A stretch of DNA of 56,983 bases from assembly GCA_015152465.1 (NCBI GenBank), contig SUTX01000015.1, positions 1-56,983 of the forward strand. Direction: 5' to 3'. The position numbers and the translations under genes are program-made. Below are positions 23,909 to 33,801 of this stretch, one piece after another; positions within the stretch are counted from its first letter, which is position 1, and each line of letters starts with the position of its first letter. The DNA comes from Cyanobacteria bacterium SIG31. Its GTDB lineage: Bacteria > Cyanobacteriota > Vampirovibrionia > Gastranaerophilales > Gastranaerophilaceae. The notes under the pieces were generated by a model, which searched no databases, was not told where the DNA came from, and saw only the letters and a program-made list of their open reading frames with translations.

Positions 23909-25230
23909 TAATCTATTAATTCTCCGTTTAAGTACCAAGTTCTTGCTTTTGTAATTTTAACATTTACAAACTCGCCTGTTATATCCTTATCGTAAGGAAT
24001 GTGTACAATTTTGTTATTTCTGGTTCTACCAGTTATGACACTTATACCCTTATTATTTACCCCTTTAAAATTTTCAATTAATACTTCTAGTTCTCTACCG
24101 AGATATTTTTGATTAGATTTTAAACAGCATTCTCTATTTTTCTCGTTTAATCTAGCTAAACGCTCTGTTTTTACATCTTCATCAATATATAAATCAGTCC
24201 ACTTAGCTGCAACTGTCTTTTCTCGAGGAGAATATGCTGCAGTGTTTGAATAATCTAGCTCAAGTTCTTCCATCGCATCAAGCATTCTTTGGAACTGTTC
24301 TTCAGTTTCTCCAGGGAAACCTGCGATAAAATCACTTGTAATTGTAACATCTGGAACTCTTGAACGAACGTGATCAGCAATTTTTTTATAAGTTGCATAG
24401 TCATATTTACGGTTCATTTTCTTTAAAACATAGTCATCACCATGTTGCATTGGAATATGGAAATATTCGCAAACTTTATCAAGCTCAATTACTGTATCAA
24501 TTAATTCATCGGTAATATCAGTAGGATATGATGTTACAAAACGAATTCTAAATTTCCCCTCGAGTGCATTAATTTGCCTTAAAAGCCAAGCTAGGTTTTG
24601 GTGTGGTTCAAGGTCTTTACCATAACTATCAACATTTTGCCCTAAAAGAGTTATCTCTTTGAAGCCCTCTGATAAAGCTTTTTTGATTTCAGCCATAATT
24701 AACTCGGGTTTTCTTGAGCGTTCACGTCCTCTTGTATAAGGGACTATGCAGTATGAACAGAAGTTGTTACAGCCCTCCATAATCGGAACCCAAGCATTAA
24801 CACTTTTTACGCGCTTAATATCAATTTCAGATTCTTCAAACGGTTTTTCTTCAACTGATACAATTCTTTCTCCAGCTTCAATTCTTTTCACAAGGCTAGG
24901 AAGCTCATACACTCTTTGTGTTCCTAGTACCAAATCAACATAAGGAGCTCTTGCAAAAATTCTTTTACCCACTTGTTGAGCTACGCAACCCGCAAAAATG
25001 ATTTTTAAATCGGGATTGTTTTCTTTTTTCCATTTCCCCCAAACGCCGATTGCACTGAATGCTTTGTCTTCAGACAATTGTCTTACAGAGCAAGTGTTAA
25101 TAATTAACATATCAGCTTCTTTAGGCTCACTTGTTTCTGTATATCCTAAATGTTCTAGCATTCCATACATACGTTCAGCATCAGACTTATTCATCTGACA
25201 ACCCATTATTTCTATATAAACTTTTTTCAT
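23908..25230 (-). CDS. miaB: tRNA-2-methylthio-N6-dimethylallyladenosine synthase
   Basis: This 440-aa methylthiotransferase modifies A37 of tRNAs that read UNN codons. It has an N-terminal UPF0004 domain with cysteines in GCQMNKSDAERM, INTCSV and FAGCVAQ, a radical SAM cluster CNNFCSYC with PYTRGRE, and a C-terminal TRAM domain (about 375-440). The length is normal. It heads a tightly packed group with rsmE and cca, all RNA modification. Confidence 0.96.
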   Translation of the reverse strand: MKKVYIEIMGCQMNKSDAERMYGMLEHLGYTETSEPKEADMLIINTCSVRQLSEDKAFSAIGVWGKWKKENNPDLKIIFAGCVAQQVGKRIFARAPYVDLVLGTQRVYELPSLVKRIEAGERIVSVEEKPFEESEIDIKRVKSVNAWVPIMEGCNNFCSYCIVPYTRGRERSRKPELIMAEIKKALSEGFKEITLLGQNVDSYGKDLEPHQNLAWLLRQINALEGKFRIRFVTSYPTDITDELIDTVIELDKVCEYFHIPMQHGDDYVLKKMNRKYDYATYKKIADHVRSRVPDVTITSDFIAGFPGETEEQFQRMLDAMEELELDYSNTAAYSPREKTVAAKWTDLYIDEDVKTERLARLNEKNRECCLKSNQKYLGRELEVLIENFKGVNNKGISVITGRTRNNKIVHIPYDKDITGEFVNVKITKARTWYLNGELID

Positions 25231-25399
25231 ATTATCCTCTTTTTAAAATCTTTTAACTTAATTTTATTATAAAAATAACAAGGGGTAAAATATCGATAAA
25301 AATGGTGTAACGAATAGAAATGTAACAAATTGTAAACAAAAAGGCAATAATTTAATGGATATATACTTTATATATATAAGATATAAATATGAGGAGCTT

Positions 25400-26137
25400 A
25401 TGTTTTTACCATTTTGTCAAAATTATTTAATAAATACTTTTTGTCAAAATCCTTATATGAATGGATTTTATAGCACTTTGTTGAATCCAATGACAGCGGT
25501 TTGGCAAACTAATTCTGCCTTGCAACAATACTGTTGGGCCCCTGATTCTTCATCTTATATGACTGACACTTTTGTCTATTCTGGTGGCGGTTCTACTCCT
25601 AAAGAAGAGACTTATGATAAAAATAAGGTATGGAATCAATGCCTTGAGGTATTAGAGCCTATGGTTAAAGAATTATTAGCGGACGAAAACATAACGACTG
25701 AACAAAAAGCAAAGTTACAGAAAGCTCTTGAGCTTGAAGAAAAAGACTCTTATACCAAATATCAAAATTTATCCAAAGTTTATTATGAAATAAAAGAAAA
25801 AGTAGATAAAAAAATAAAGAAAGAAACTGATGAAGCCGAAGCGGCTGCAATTCAAGAATTGGCTCAAGAAGAAGAAAATAATAAAAAAGATCCAATGCAA
25901 AATGCTACTTTTAAAGCTGCGATAGAAGCAGGCAAATTAAAGAAATTAGAAAAAACTGTACATAAAGTTTCTATTAGTAATAGCGAAAGTGTAAATCTAG
26001 ACGTTTATTCAGGAACTGTGAGTGGTGCAGAGAGAAAATTTGCTTATTATAATGAAACAGTTTATGAAATAACTACAGATGGAGTTAAAGTAATATCAGA
26101 AGACGCTTTTAAAGCTTGTTTTCCTGCTTCATCTTAG
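25400..26137 (+). CDS. Hypothetical charged helical protein, 245 aa
   Basis: Not recognised. An N-terminus rich in aromatics and Asn (MFLPFCQNYLINTF) is followed by a long Lys/Glu helical region (about 85-190) likely to form a coiled coil, with QEEENNKKDPMQ. A short beta-like C-terminal segment (KFAYYNETVYEITTDGVKVI) closes the chain. The ATG at 25400 has GAGGAG 5 nt upstream; an in-frame ATG at 25355 has none. It converges on the MCE gene with an 18-nt gap. Confidence 0.7.
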   Translation: MFLPFCQNYLINTFCQNPYMNGFYSTLLNPMTAVWQTNSALQQYCWAPDSSSYMTDTFVYSGGGSTPKEETYDKNKVWNQCLEVLEPMVKELLADENITTEQKAKLQKALELEEKDSYTKYQNLSKVYYEIKEKVDKKIKKETDEAEAAAIQELAQEEENNKKDPMQNATFKAAIEAGKLKKLEKTVHKVSISNSESVNLDVYSGTVSGAERKFAYYNETVYEITTDGVKVISEDAFKACFPASS

Positions 26138-26155
26138 TTATATTTTGTAATTCAA

Positions 26156-27508
26156 CTAAAACATTAATCTAAACAATAAAAATCTTTTATTTAATTTTTC
26201 TGAGAATTTTTTTAGATTAGCAATTGTCTCTGTTGTGTCGCTTACTATTTGTTTAAGGTTTTGTTTATCACCCTTTCCGTTGACCGTTGACAACGCTTTA
26301 GATACTTCGCACATTGTGATGTTCAAATTATCAACAGAATCGACAAATTTCTTTTTAAGATTTTCATCATGTGTCATAGTATTAACAGCACTTGATATGT
26401 CATTCAAATTGCTCATTACGCTATTTAAATCTTCTGCAAATTCTTTTGAATTCACAGCTCCAATAATAGGTGCTAGCTGTTTGGACATATTAGAGATTGC
26501 ATCAGCAGTCTCATATAGAGCAGGTTTGAACTTCTCATCAGCGACTATACCATTTAGGTTTGTAGCAAGTTTGTTGAAGTTATTTGTAGCATCTGTCATC
26601 ATCCAAACCATTGCGTCTATGTCATTTCTAGATGTTTCGATGAGTTTTTCAGCTTTCTCTAAAGTCGTAGTAGCTTGTGCTGTTAGGTCTTTAAAGTTTT
26701 CAACAGATTGGGTTAAATCTGTAATCATTTTATCGTTTAAGAGTTCGTTTACAACTCTGTTTGTTTCAGTTAAAGATTCTGCGGCTTTATATTGTAAATC
26801 TAAGAAATCTGCAATACGCATAGGTTCTACTACAGTATAGGGTGAAGTTTGTTGCGGATATGGAAGTGGAGTGTTATCTAAAGGTTCTATCCTAAGTTTC
26901 TTTACTCCGTTTGTTGTAATAATTTGTCCTTTCATAAATTCAGGTATGATAAGTCCTGGTAAATTTATAAAATAATCAATTTTGTAGGCATAACTAGTTT
27001 TTACATGTTCCCTAACAGATTCTGGTACCATTTTAGAAGTCATTATTTGAGATTTTTTAACTTTACCAACATTATAATATTTTTCGTCTAGCTTGATTTC
27101 AACGTCAGCGTCTGCTGATAAAATTTGTTGATTATGTACCGGAATATAAACTGAACGAATTTTAGGCGGAGTAATTTCTAAGAATTGTTCGCCAATTAAT
27201 CCTGACTGTTGAATTGAAAGCATTGAAGCTTTTGGAATGCTTATACCTGGTTCAGTTACAACAAATTTTAGTTTTACATAACTAGATTCACCCTCTACTA
27301 CAGGAATTATTTCTTCAACTTGACCAACTCTTAAACCCATCATTTGCACGCCAGAACCAGGTCTCATGCCGTTAACGTCTTTAAACTGAACTTCAATTCT
27401 TTCTGCAGAAGAAAAAGAACGACCTTTTACCCACAAAACGGTAAAAAGAAACAGTGCAAGTGCTACTATTGTTAATAAGCCGACTTTAAAAGCTGATGAA
27501 AGTTTCAT
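26156..27508 (-). CDS. MlaD-like MCE-domain lipid-binding protein
   Basis: This 450-aa inner-membrane-anchored protein has one N-terminal helix (VGLLTIVALALFLFTVLWVKG without its last residue) and an MCE domain at about 35-110 (QFKDVNGMRPGSGVQMMGL, GQVEEI). A long helical C-terminal tail (about 240-450) is rich in Asn and Thr. It would be the periplasmic substrate-binding ring of an Mla-type phospholipid transporter with the MlaF and MlaE proteins encoded upstream. The long tail is unlike E. coli MlaD and more like cyanobacterial or plant TGD2 types. Confidence 0.88.
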   Translation of the reverse strand: MKLSSAFKVGLLTIVALALFLFTVLWVKGRSFSSAERIEVQFKDVNGMRPGSGVQMMGLRVGQVEEIIPVVEGESSYVKLKFVVTEPGISIPKASMLSIQQSGLIGEQFLEITPPKIRSVYIPVHNQQILSADADVEIKLDEKYYNVGKVKKSQIMTSKMVPESVREHVKTSYAYKIDYFINLPGLIIPEFMKGQIITTNGVKKLRIEPLDNTPLPYPQQTSPYTVVEPMRIADFLDLQYKAAESLTETNRVVNELLNDKMITDLTQSVENFKDLTAQATTTLEKAEKLIETSRNDIDAMVWMMTDATNNFNKLATNLNGIVADEKFKPALYETADAISNMSKQLAPIIGAVNSKEFAEDLNSVMSNLNDISSAVNTMTHDENLKKKFVDSVDNLNITMCEVSKALSTVNGKGDKQNLKQIVSDTTETIANLKKFSEKLNKRFLLFRLMF

Positions 27509-27526
27509 TTTATATTCCTCTTTTGT

Positions 27527-28243
27527 TTAAATCATTTTCATTGGTCCGTCAATTGTTGCATTTACGAACTGTTTTGTGTACTCGGTATTTTGTTCACAAA
27601 GCTCATCTGGGCTTCCTTCAAAAACCGCCTTTCCATTATACAACATAAGAACTGAATCTGCCGTCCTACGAATTGTTGACATTTGGTGAGTTACAACAAT
27701 TGATGCTGCGTTTGTTTCATTTTTTAATCTTACGATGTAGTCTTCTATTAATGTTGATGAAATCGGGTCTAGTCCTGCTGTTGGCTCATCATAGAGAATG
27801 ATTTTAGGTTCAGTTACGATTGCTCGAGCGAAACTTACCCTTTTTTGCATGCCTCCAGAAAGTTCTGATGGAAACTTATCTTCAATACCAGAAAGTCCAA
27901 CTAATTCAAGCTTTTCTGCGACAATTTTTTCTAATTCTTTTCGAGTATACTTTTTTCTCAAGTCTTTACGCTCTTGTAATGCGAATGAGATGTTGTCAAA
28001 AACGTTTAGTGAGTCAAATAAGGCAGAGTATTGGAATACCATTGCAACGTCTCCACCAGTTGTAATAATTTCTCCTGAATCTTTTTCAATCAATCCACTT
28101 ATTAGTTTGAGTACAGTACTTTTGCCAGAGCCACTAAATCCGACAATTGAAAGTATCTTTCCTTCTTCAACTTTGAAAGATATGTTATCAATTATTTTTT
28201 TATTATCAAATGATTTTGTTAAGTTTCTTACTTCTATTCCCAT
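27527..28243 (-). CDS. mlaF: MlaF-type ABC ATPase
   Basis: This 238-aa ATPase drives lipid transport with MlaE and the MCE protein. Walker A is GFSGSGKSTVLK, the signature is LSGGMQKRV, and Walker B is IILYDEPTAGLD, with a switch His in VVTHQMST. It sits between the permease and MCE genes (12 and 18 nt apart), which fixes its role. Confidence 0.92.
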   Translation of the reverse strand: MGIEVRNLTKSFDNKKIIDNISFKVEEGKILSIVGFSGSGKSTVLKLISGLIEKDSGEIITTGGDVAMVFQYSALFDSLNVFDNISFALQERKDLRKKYTRKELEKIVAEKLELVGLSGIEDKFPSELSGGMQKRVSFARAIVTEPKIILYDEPTAGLDPISSTLIEDYIVRLKNETNAASIVVTHQMSTIRRTADSVLMLYNGKAVFEGSPDELCEQNTEYTKQFVNATIDGPMKMI

Positions 28244-28255
28244 TTTGAAAATCTC

Positions 28256-29056
28256 CTAGTAGAAAAATGCTGCCGCAAATATCAAATCTATTACAACAAT
28301 TGCGACAAAAGACCATACAACAGCTTTTGTTGTAGCAATACCGACACCTTTAGCTCCATCTTTAGCAATCATCCCACAAGAGCAGCTTATTAGGGAAATT
28401 GCGAACCCAAAGCTTAATGATTTTAAGATACAAACGTTCATATCTTTCATGCTTAGTCCGAACCAAACAGAATCGAAGTAAGCTTTGTATGATAAATCAG
28501 AAGTTATATTTGCAGCAAGAGCTCCGCCTAAAATTCCGAAAGCAGAGGCTAATATAACAACAAAAGGCATCATTAGGGTTCCTGCTATTATTCTTGGGGT
28601 AAAAAGGTACTGTACCGGATTTACTTTTAAAACTTTTATTGCGTCAAGTTGTTCTGTAACTTTCATTGTTGCAATTTCTGACGCAAGAGAAGAGCCTATC
28701 ATTGATATTATTGCAAAACCTGCCATTATAGCACCCTCTTCTCTGACTGTAAGTATTGCCATAAGCATGCCGACAAAGTTGCCACCACCCTGTTTTACCA
28801 TTTCACCGGCAACTTGCATTGAAATAATTATTGAAGTCATTCCTACGATTGAAAGTGTTATTGGAAGAGATGAAACACCAAAACGAGAGCATTGTTCTAT
28901 GATTTCTTTAAAAGTAGTATTAAAATTTTTAAGTCCCTTTAGAAACTCTATTCCATATGTGACAATTATTCCAAGAGTAGATATAAAATCTTCGACTTGC
29001 GTTGCTAGCAAGCAATATATTTTATAAGTATATGTGTTTGAAAAATCAACTCTCAT
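28256..29056 (-). CDS. mlaE: MlaE-type permease
   Basis: This 266-aa integral membrane subunit of the Mla lipid transporter has about five helices. Conserved segments include EQCSRFGVSSLPITLSI, GAIMAGFAIISMIGSSLASE and IKVLKVNPVQYLFTPRI. The ATG at 29056 is chosen: a complete promoter ends 7 nt before it, so translation from the in-frame ATG at 29092 would need transcription from farther upstream. The mRNA is predicted to be leaderless. Confidence 0.9.
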   Translation of the reverse strand: MRVDFSNTYTYKIYCLLATQVEDFISTLGIIVTYGIEFLKGLKNFNTTFKEIIEQCSRFGVSSLPITLSIVGMTSIIISMQVAGEMVKQGGGNFVGMLMAILTVREEGAIMAGFAIISMIGSSLASEIATMKVTEQLDAIKVLKVNPVQYLFTPRIIAGTLMMPFVVILASAFGILGGALAANITSDLSYKAYFDSVWFGLSMKDMNVCILKSLSFGFAISLISCSCGMIAKDGAKGVGIATTKAVVWSFVAIVVIDLIFAAAFFY

Positions 29057-29063
29057 AGCCCTT

Positions 29064-29092
29064 ATTATATCAAACAAGGGAATTTTGTACAA
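29064..29092 (-). promoter_or_regulatory. Promoter of the mla operon
   Basis: TTGTAC (29087-29092), a 17-bp spacer and an extended -10 TGATATAAT (TATAAT at 29064-29069) lie on the minus strand. Exactly 7 nt separate the -10 from the ATG of mlaE. Confidence 0.8.
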
Positions 29093-29169
29093 ATTGTTTT
29101 GAGGATAATTTATTTGTGATAAAATATATTAGTGATTGCAAATCAACTATAGTTATTAAGGGGAGTTTG

Positions 29170-31002
29170 ATGGAAGATTCATTATTAAAACTGAAAAGTA
29201 CGAATTCAAAAGATGCTTTTAGGTATGGATATTTGTTGCAAAAAATGTATCCATATATTAAAACAGTTCTTTTCAGAACGGTGTTGTTGTTTCTCTTAGC
29301 AATACCTTTAGGTTTGTTAGATGGTGTCGTGGCTTTCTCTTTAAGACCATATATGGACTATGTAGTTAATGGTAATGAGACACAAGTATACGAACTATGG
29401 GGACATAAAATATACTTACAATCATTTCTTATAAAATTTATACCAATTGGTATAGTTGTTTTTGCACTAATTCAAGGTCTTTTGAAGTATAGTTGTAACT
29501 ACCTTTCTGAATGGACAGGTAACAAAATGTCAAATACTTTGAAAATTGATTTGTTTCATAAGCTTACAGCTTTAGATACAAAATTTTATGATATTAATTC
29601 TTCAGGACTTGTACTAAGCAGGTTTTTATCTGATCCTGATCAAGCATCAAAAAAATTGATAGAGACTATAAAATCGTTTATTCTCTCTATTTTTGAGCTT
29701 GTTGCTTTGGTTATTGTCCTGTTAGTTAACTCTTGGAAACTTGCGATTATTGGTGTTGGTGTTATGGCAATTGCTATTACCCCAGTAACTTTAATTCGCA
29801 AAAAAATTAAAAGTGTTTCTAATGCAACAATGGTTGTTGGCGGTGATATGACAACCAATTTTAATGAAACTTTTGCTGGAAACAAAATTATTACAGCATA
29901 TAATTTACAGAACAATCAAAACAAAAAATTTGAGCAACAAGTTGGGAAACAGTTTAGTTTGACAATGTCTTTAACTAAACGTGTTGGATGGATGTCGCCT
30001 ATAATGTATTTTATTTGTTCAATTGGTATTGCGATTGTTATGAATTATGGTAACAGTTTGATTCTTTCTGGTGAAATGACAGCTGGAAGCTTTGCTTCTT
30101 TCGTAACATCTTTGCTTTTGCTTTATAAACCGACAAAAAGTCTGGGATTAACGTTAACCAATTTACAAGGAACATTTGTTGCAATGGCTCGTGTTTTTGA
30201 GTTATTTGACCTTATTCCTGAAATTAAAAATTTACCAAACGCTCAAAAACTTGATACGATTGGAGAAATTAGCTTCGAAAATGTTGTATTTGAGTATGAA
30301 AAGGGTATACCAGTATTAAAAGATTTCAACTTATCAGTAAAGCCTAATGAAACAATTGCGTTGGTAGGAAATTCTGGTGGTGGTAAGTCTACTGTAGTTA
30401 ATTTGATTCCTAGATTTTATGATGTTGTTTCTGGACATATAAAAATAAATGGAGTTGATATTAGGAATTACGATATAGTAAGCTTGAGAAATAATATTTC
30501 ATTTGTATTTCAAGATAATTACTTGTTCTCTGGAACTATAAGGGACAATATATTAATGGGTAAACAAGATGCAAGTGAAAAAGAAATAAAAGAGGCAATT
30601 AAACTTGCTCATCTTGATGAGTTTTTGGGCTCACTTCCCGAAGGTATTAATACAGTAGTTGGTGAGCGTGGAGCCTCTTTATCTGGAGGTCAGCGTCAGC
30701 GTGTTGCTATTGCAAGAGCACTCATTAAGAATTCTCCAATAGTAATTCTAGATGAAGCAACATCAGCTCTTGATAATGAGTCAGAAGCAATTGTTCAGAA
30801 AGCATTAGATAACTTAATGCAAAACAGAACAGTGTTTGTTATTGCTCATAGATTATCAACAATTCATAATGCTGATAGAATTGCTGTGCTTAATGAGGGA
30901 GAGCTTGTTGAACTTGGTTCTCATGATGAACTTATAGCTAAAAAAGATGGTAGATACAGGCATTTGTACGAAATGCAGTTTAATAATAAGGTAAACGTAT
31001 AA
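29170..31002 (+). CDS. MsbA-like ABC exporter
   Basis: This 610-aa fused membrane-ATPase half-transporter probably flips lipid A-core or a related lipid. It has six helices (about 45-330) and an ATPase with GNSGGGKST (Walker A), FVFQDN (Q-loop), LSGGQRQRVAIARAL and IVILDEATSALD, then VIAHRLSTI. The ATG at 29170 is chosen for its GGGGAG ribosome site. The neighbouring lpxK, kdsB and Lpt genes support lipid A export, but drug export cannot be excluded. It is followed by manC after 20 nt. Confidence 0.87.
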   Translation: MEDSLLKLKSTNSKDAFRYGYLLQKMYPYIKTVLFRTVLLFLLAIPLGLLDGVVAFSLRPYMDYVVNGNETQVYELWGHKIYLQSFLIKFIPIGIVVFALIQGLLKYSCNYLSEWTGNKMSNTLKIDLFHKLTALDTKFYDINSSGLVLSRFLSDPDQASKKLIETIKSFILSIFELVALVIVLLVNSWKLAIIGVGVMAIAITPVTLIRKKIKSVSNATMVVGGDMTTNFNETFAGNKIITAYNLQNNQNKKFEQQVGKQFSLTMSLTKRVGWMSPIMYFICSIGIAIVMNYGNSLILSGEMTAGSFASFVTSLLLLYKPTKSLGLTLTNLQGTFVAMARVFELFDLIPEIKNLPNAQKLDTIGEISFENVVFEYEKGIPVLKDFNLSVKPNETIALVGNSGGGKSTVVNLIPRFYDVVSGHIKINGVDIRNYDIVSLRNNISFVFQDNYLFSGTIRDNILMGKQDASEKEIKEAIKLAHLDEFLGSLPEGINTVVGERGASLSGGQRQRVAIARALIKNSPIVILDEATSALDNESEAIVQKALDNLMQNRTVFVIAHRLSTIHNADRIAVLNEGELVELGSHDELIAKKDGRYRHLYEMQFNNKVNV

Positions 31003-31022
31003 AATATTTAAGGAGATATATA

Positions 31023-32414
31023 ATGCACGGAATAATACTAGCAGGAGGATCAGGAAGTAGACTTTGGCCTTTATCAAGAGAACTCTATCCGAAACAATTA
31101 TTAAACATTGAGAACTCAGATAGCTTGCTACAGTCAACATTCTTAAGATTAAAAGAATGTATGCCTGCTGATAATATTGTCAGTATAACAGGTGTAAAGC
31201 ACTCTTCTAATGTAAGATTTCAACTTGCATCATTAGTAGAAAATCCTGTTGTTTTATCTGAACCGATAGCAAAAAACACTGCTCCTGCTATAATTTTAGC
31301 TGCTAAATATATCTCAGAAACCACAAAAGACGATCCGATAATTATTGCAGTTCCATCAGATCACATGATAAAAGATACAGAGGCTTTTGTGAAAACTGTT
31401 AAGGACGCTGAAAAGATTGCTCAAGCTGGTTATATTGTTACTTTTGGTATAAAGCCAACTTATCCAGAAACTGGATATGGGTATGTTAATATTACTTCTG
31501 ATAAAATTGAGAATGGTTATCGAGTTAACAAATTTGTTGAAAAACCTAGTGAAGAGATTGCTTACGAATACATTAAAGATGGCAATTATTTCTGGAATAG
31601 TGGTATATTTATGTTTAAAGCTTCAATATTATTAGAAGAAGCTTCTAATTGTGCACCAGAAATATACAGTTTGCTTAAGAACTTTGATTTTACAAAATCT
31701 GCAGAAATTCCATTTACAGAATTTGAAAAAATGCCTAACATATCAATTGATTATGCTGTAATGGAAAAATCTAAAAAAATTGCTTTAGTTCAGTTAAAGA
31801 GTGATTGGAATGATTTAGGAAGCTGGAAATCAATATATAATGTTAGTCACAAAGATGAAAATGGTAATGTAAAAATTGGACATGTTTTAGACGAGGGTTC
31901 TAAGAATTCATTTGTATATTCTTCATCAAAACTGGTGGCAACAATTGGTCTAGAAGATGTTGTAGTCGTTGAAACAGAAGATGCGATATTAGCTTGTAAG
32001 GCTGATAAAGCTCAAGATGTTAAGAAAATTTATGATACATTAAAAAACCAAAATGATGACACATATAAAGTCCATAAAACAGTATATCGTCCTTGGGGTT
32101 ATTATACAGTATTAGGAGAAGGCAAGGGCTTTTTAACAAAAATGATTCAAGTTAATCCAGGACAAAAGCTTTCTGTACAATCTCATAACCATAGAAGTGA
32201 ACACTGGGTTGTCCTTGAGGGTACTGCAAAAGTTGTTTTAGAGGGTAAAGAACATATCTTGAGTCCTGGTCATAGTGTTGATATTGCTGTTAAAGAAATT
32301 CATTCGCTTCAAAATCCGTATGATGAAGTTTTAAAAATAGTTGAAGTGCAAAAGGGTGACATTCTTATAGAAGAAGATATTGTACGTTATGAAGATATGT
32401 ATGGTCGAGTATAA
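31023..32414 (+). CDS. manC: Mannose-1-phosphate guanylyltransferase / mannose-6-phosphate isomerase
   Basis: This 463-aa type II bifunctional enzyme makes GDP-mannose for surface polysaccharides. The N-terminal nucleotidyltransferase has GGSGSRLWPLSRELYPKQ, VPSDHMI and FVEKPS. The C-terminal cupin (about 350-460) has RPWGYYTVLGEG, QSHNHRSEHWVVLEGTA and HSLQNP. An AAGGAGAT ribosome site precedes the start. It is co-directional with the MsbA-like gene. Confidence 0.94.
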   Translation: MHGIILAGGSGSRLWPLSRELYPKQLLNIENSDSLLQSTFLRLKECMPADNIVSITGVKHSSNVRFQLASLVENPVVLSEPIAKNTAPAIILAAKYISETTKDDPIIIAVPSDHMIKDTEAFVKTVKDAEKIAQAGYIVTFGIKPTYPETGYGYVNITSDKIENGYRVNKFVEKPSEEIAYEYIKDGNYFWNSGIFMFKASILLEEASNCAPEIYSLLKNFDFTKSAEIPFTEFEKMPNISIDYAVMEKSKKIALVQLKSDWNDLGSWKSIYNVSHKDENGNVKIGHVLDEGSKNSFVYSSSKLVATIGLEDVVVVETEDAILACKADKAQDVKKIYDTLKNQNDDTYKVHKTVYRPWGYYTVLGEGKGFLTKMIQVNPGQKLSVQSHNHRSEHWVVLEGTAKVVLEGKEHILSPGHSVDIAVKEIHSLQNPYDEVLKIVEVQKGDILIEEDIVRYEDMYGRV

Positions 32415-32416
32415 AA

Positions 32417-32887
32417 TTACTTGTGATATGTCTCGCCTTTTAGAATTTTAAAAGCTCTATATATTTGTTCTATAAGTAATAGCCTTGCAAATTGATGTAA
32501 GAATGTCATTTTTGAGATGCTTAATTTAAAATCTGCTCTCTGAGATATGCGAGGGGATAAACCGCAGGAAGAGCCTATTACAAAGACAAGTTCCCCAATT
32601 CCTAAGTTTGTAATTTCTTCAATCTTATGTGCAAAATCTTCGGAAGATAATTGTTTTCCTAAGATTTCTAAAGTTATAACATAAGAATTTTGTTTAATAT
32701 TTGCAAGAATTTTTTCGGCTTCTTGTTCAAGGGATTTAGCTGTTAAATTTTCATCTTTTATTTCTACAGGAGCCAATTCAACTATTTCAATGGTTGCATA
32801 TGGAGTTAAACGCTTTAAAAATTCGTCAATTCCATCTTTTAAAAATTTTTCTTTAATTTTCCCTAATGCTATGATTTTTATTTTCAT
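32417..32887 (-). CDS. rlmH: 23S rRNA pseudouridine-1915 N3-methyltransferase
   Basis: This 156-aa SPOUT methyltransferase acts on pseudouridine 1915 in helix 69 of the ribosome. Its marks are MKIKIIALGKIKEKFLKDGI, VFVIGSSCGLSPRI and the C-terminal FARLLLIEQIYRAFKILKGE with YHK. The stop lies 3 nt from the convergent manC stop. Confidence 0.94.
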   Translation of the reverse strand: MKIKIIALGKIKEKFLKDGIDEFLKRLTPYATIEIVELAPVEIKDENLTAKSLEQEAEKILANIKQNSYVITLEILGKQLSSEDFAHKIEEITNLGIGELVFVIGSSCGLSPRISQRADFKLSISKMTFLHQFARLLLIEQIYRAFKILKGETYHK

Positions 32888-32889
32888 AA

Positions 32890-33783
32890 CTAACCAATTT
32901 TTACGTTTGAATCACCTGTATACAAGCTTATTGAAGGGAATGCAAATTCAATACCCTCTGCTCTATAGTGATGAATTATACTTCTTATAATTTGGCTTTT
33001 AGCTTCGGTTGCAGTTGCTAGTGTTCCGTCTGTTGTATAAGCAATTAATCGTACTTGAATAGAACTTGGAGCCATATTTTCAATAAAAGAAGTTGCACCA
33101 TCTTTTATTAAGCTATTTTGCTCAGCAATTTCTTTTAAAATTTCATATGCACGGTCAATTTTTTCGTTAGAAGTGCCATATTCAATATCAACTGTTAAAT
33201 CAATTCTTCTCTCTGTAGCTTTTGAAATATTTGTAATTTCATTATTAGCTAAAAGGTTATTAGGGATATTCACCTCAAAGCATTGAATAGTTTTAATAGT
33301 AGTAGAACGGAAATTTATTTCAGTAACAGTTCCTTCATAACTATCAAATGAAATATAATCGCCGACTTTATAAACTCTATCAGCTAAAAGACCAATTGAG
33401 CCAAAAACATTTCCGATAGCTTCTTTTGCCGCAAAACCTACTGCCAAGCCTGTTATACCAAAACCAGCAATAAGCGAATTTACATTATATCCAAAACTTT
33501 GTAAAAAACTCGCAATTAAAACAAAGATAATAATAACTTTTGCAATTCTAGTTAAGATTGGCATTAAGTTAATTAATGGAGAATCAGGATGTTTTTCTCG
33601 AAGATTTTTCTCTAATTTATTATTAAAAGCATCCGCAAGTTTACAAAAAATATAGATTAATATTAAGTTTATAATTATTCCAAAAATAAAATCAGCGTGC
33701 TTAATTAGAAAGTTTACAATTGTCGCAATACCTTTATGTGCCATAAAGAAATCGCCAGCCTCATTTACAAATGTTTCAAACAT
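32890..33783 (-). CDS. MscS-family mechanosensitive channel
   Basis: This inner-membrane channel of about 297 aa releases solutes on osmotic down-shock. Helices lie near the N-terminus, followed by the pore helix region GFGITGLAVGFAAKEAIGN and the beta domain with DYISFDSYEGTVTEI. The ATG at 33783 suits the GGGAG at about 7 nt; the ATG at 33789 is too close to it. The gene precedes rlmH on the same strand by 2 nt. Confidence 0.9.
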   Translation of the reverse strand: MFETFVNEAGDFFMAHKGIATIVNFLIKHADFIFGIIINLILIYIFCKLADAFNNKLEKNLREKHPDSPLINLMPILTRIAKVIIIFVLIASFLQSFGYNVNSLIAGFGITGLAVGFAAKEAIGNVFGSIGLLADRVYKVGDYISFDSYEGTVTEINFRSTTIKTIQCFEVNIPNNLLANNEITNISKATERRIDLTVDIEYGTSNEKIDRAYEILKEIAEQNSLIKDGATSFIENMAPSSIQVRLIAYTTDGTLATATEAKSQIIRSIIHHYRAEGIEFAFPSISLYTGDSNVKIG

Positions 33784-33801
33784 ATCCATACTCCCAAATT
33801 T

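Noticed and set aside
26235..28065. Plus-strand frames opposite the MCE and MlaF genes
   Set aside because: They are antisense shadows of well-conserved transport genes.
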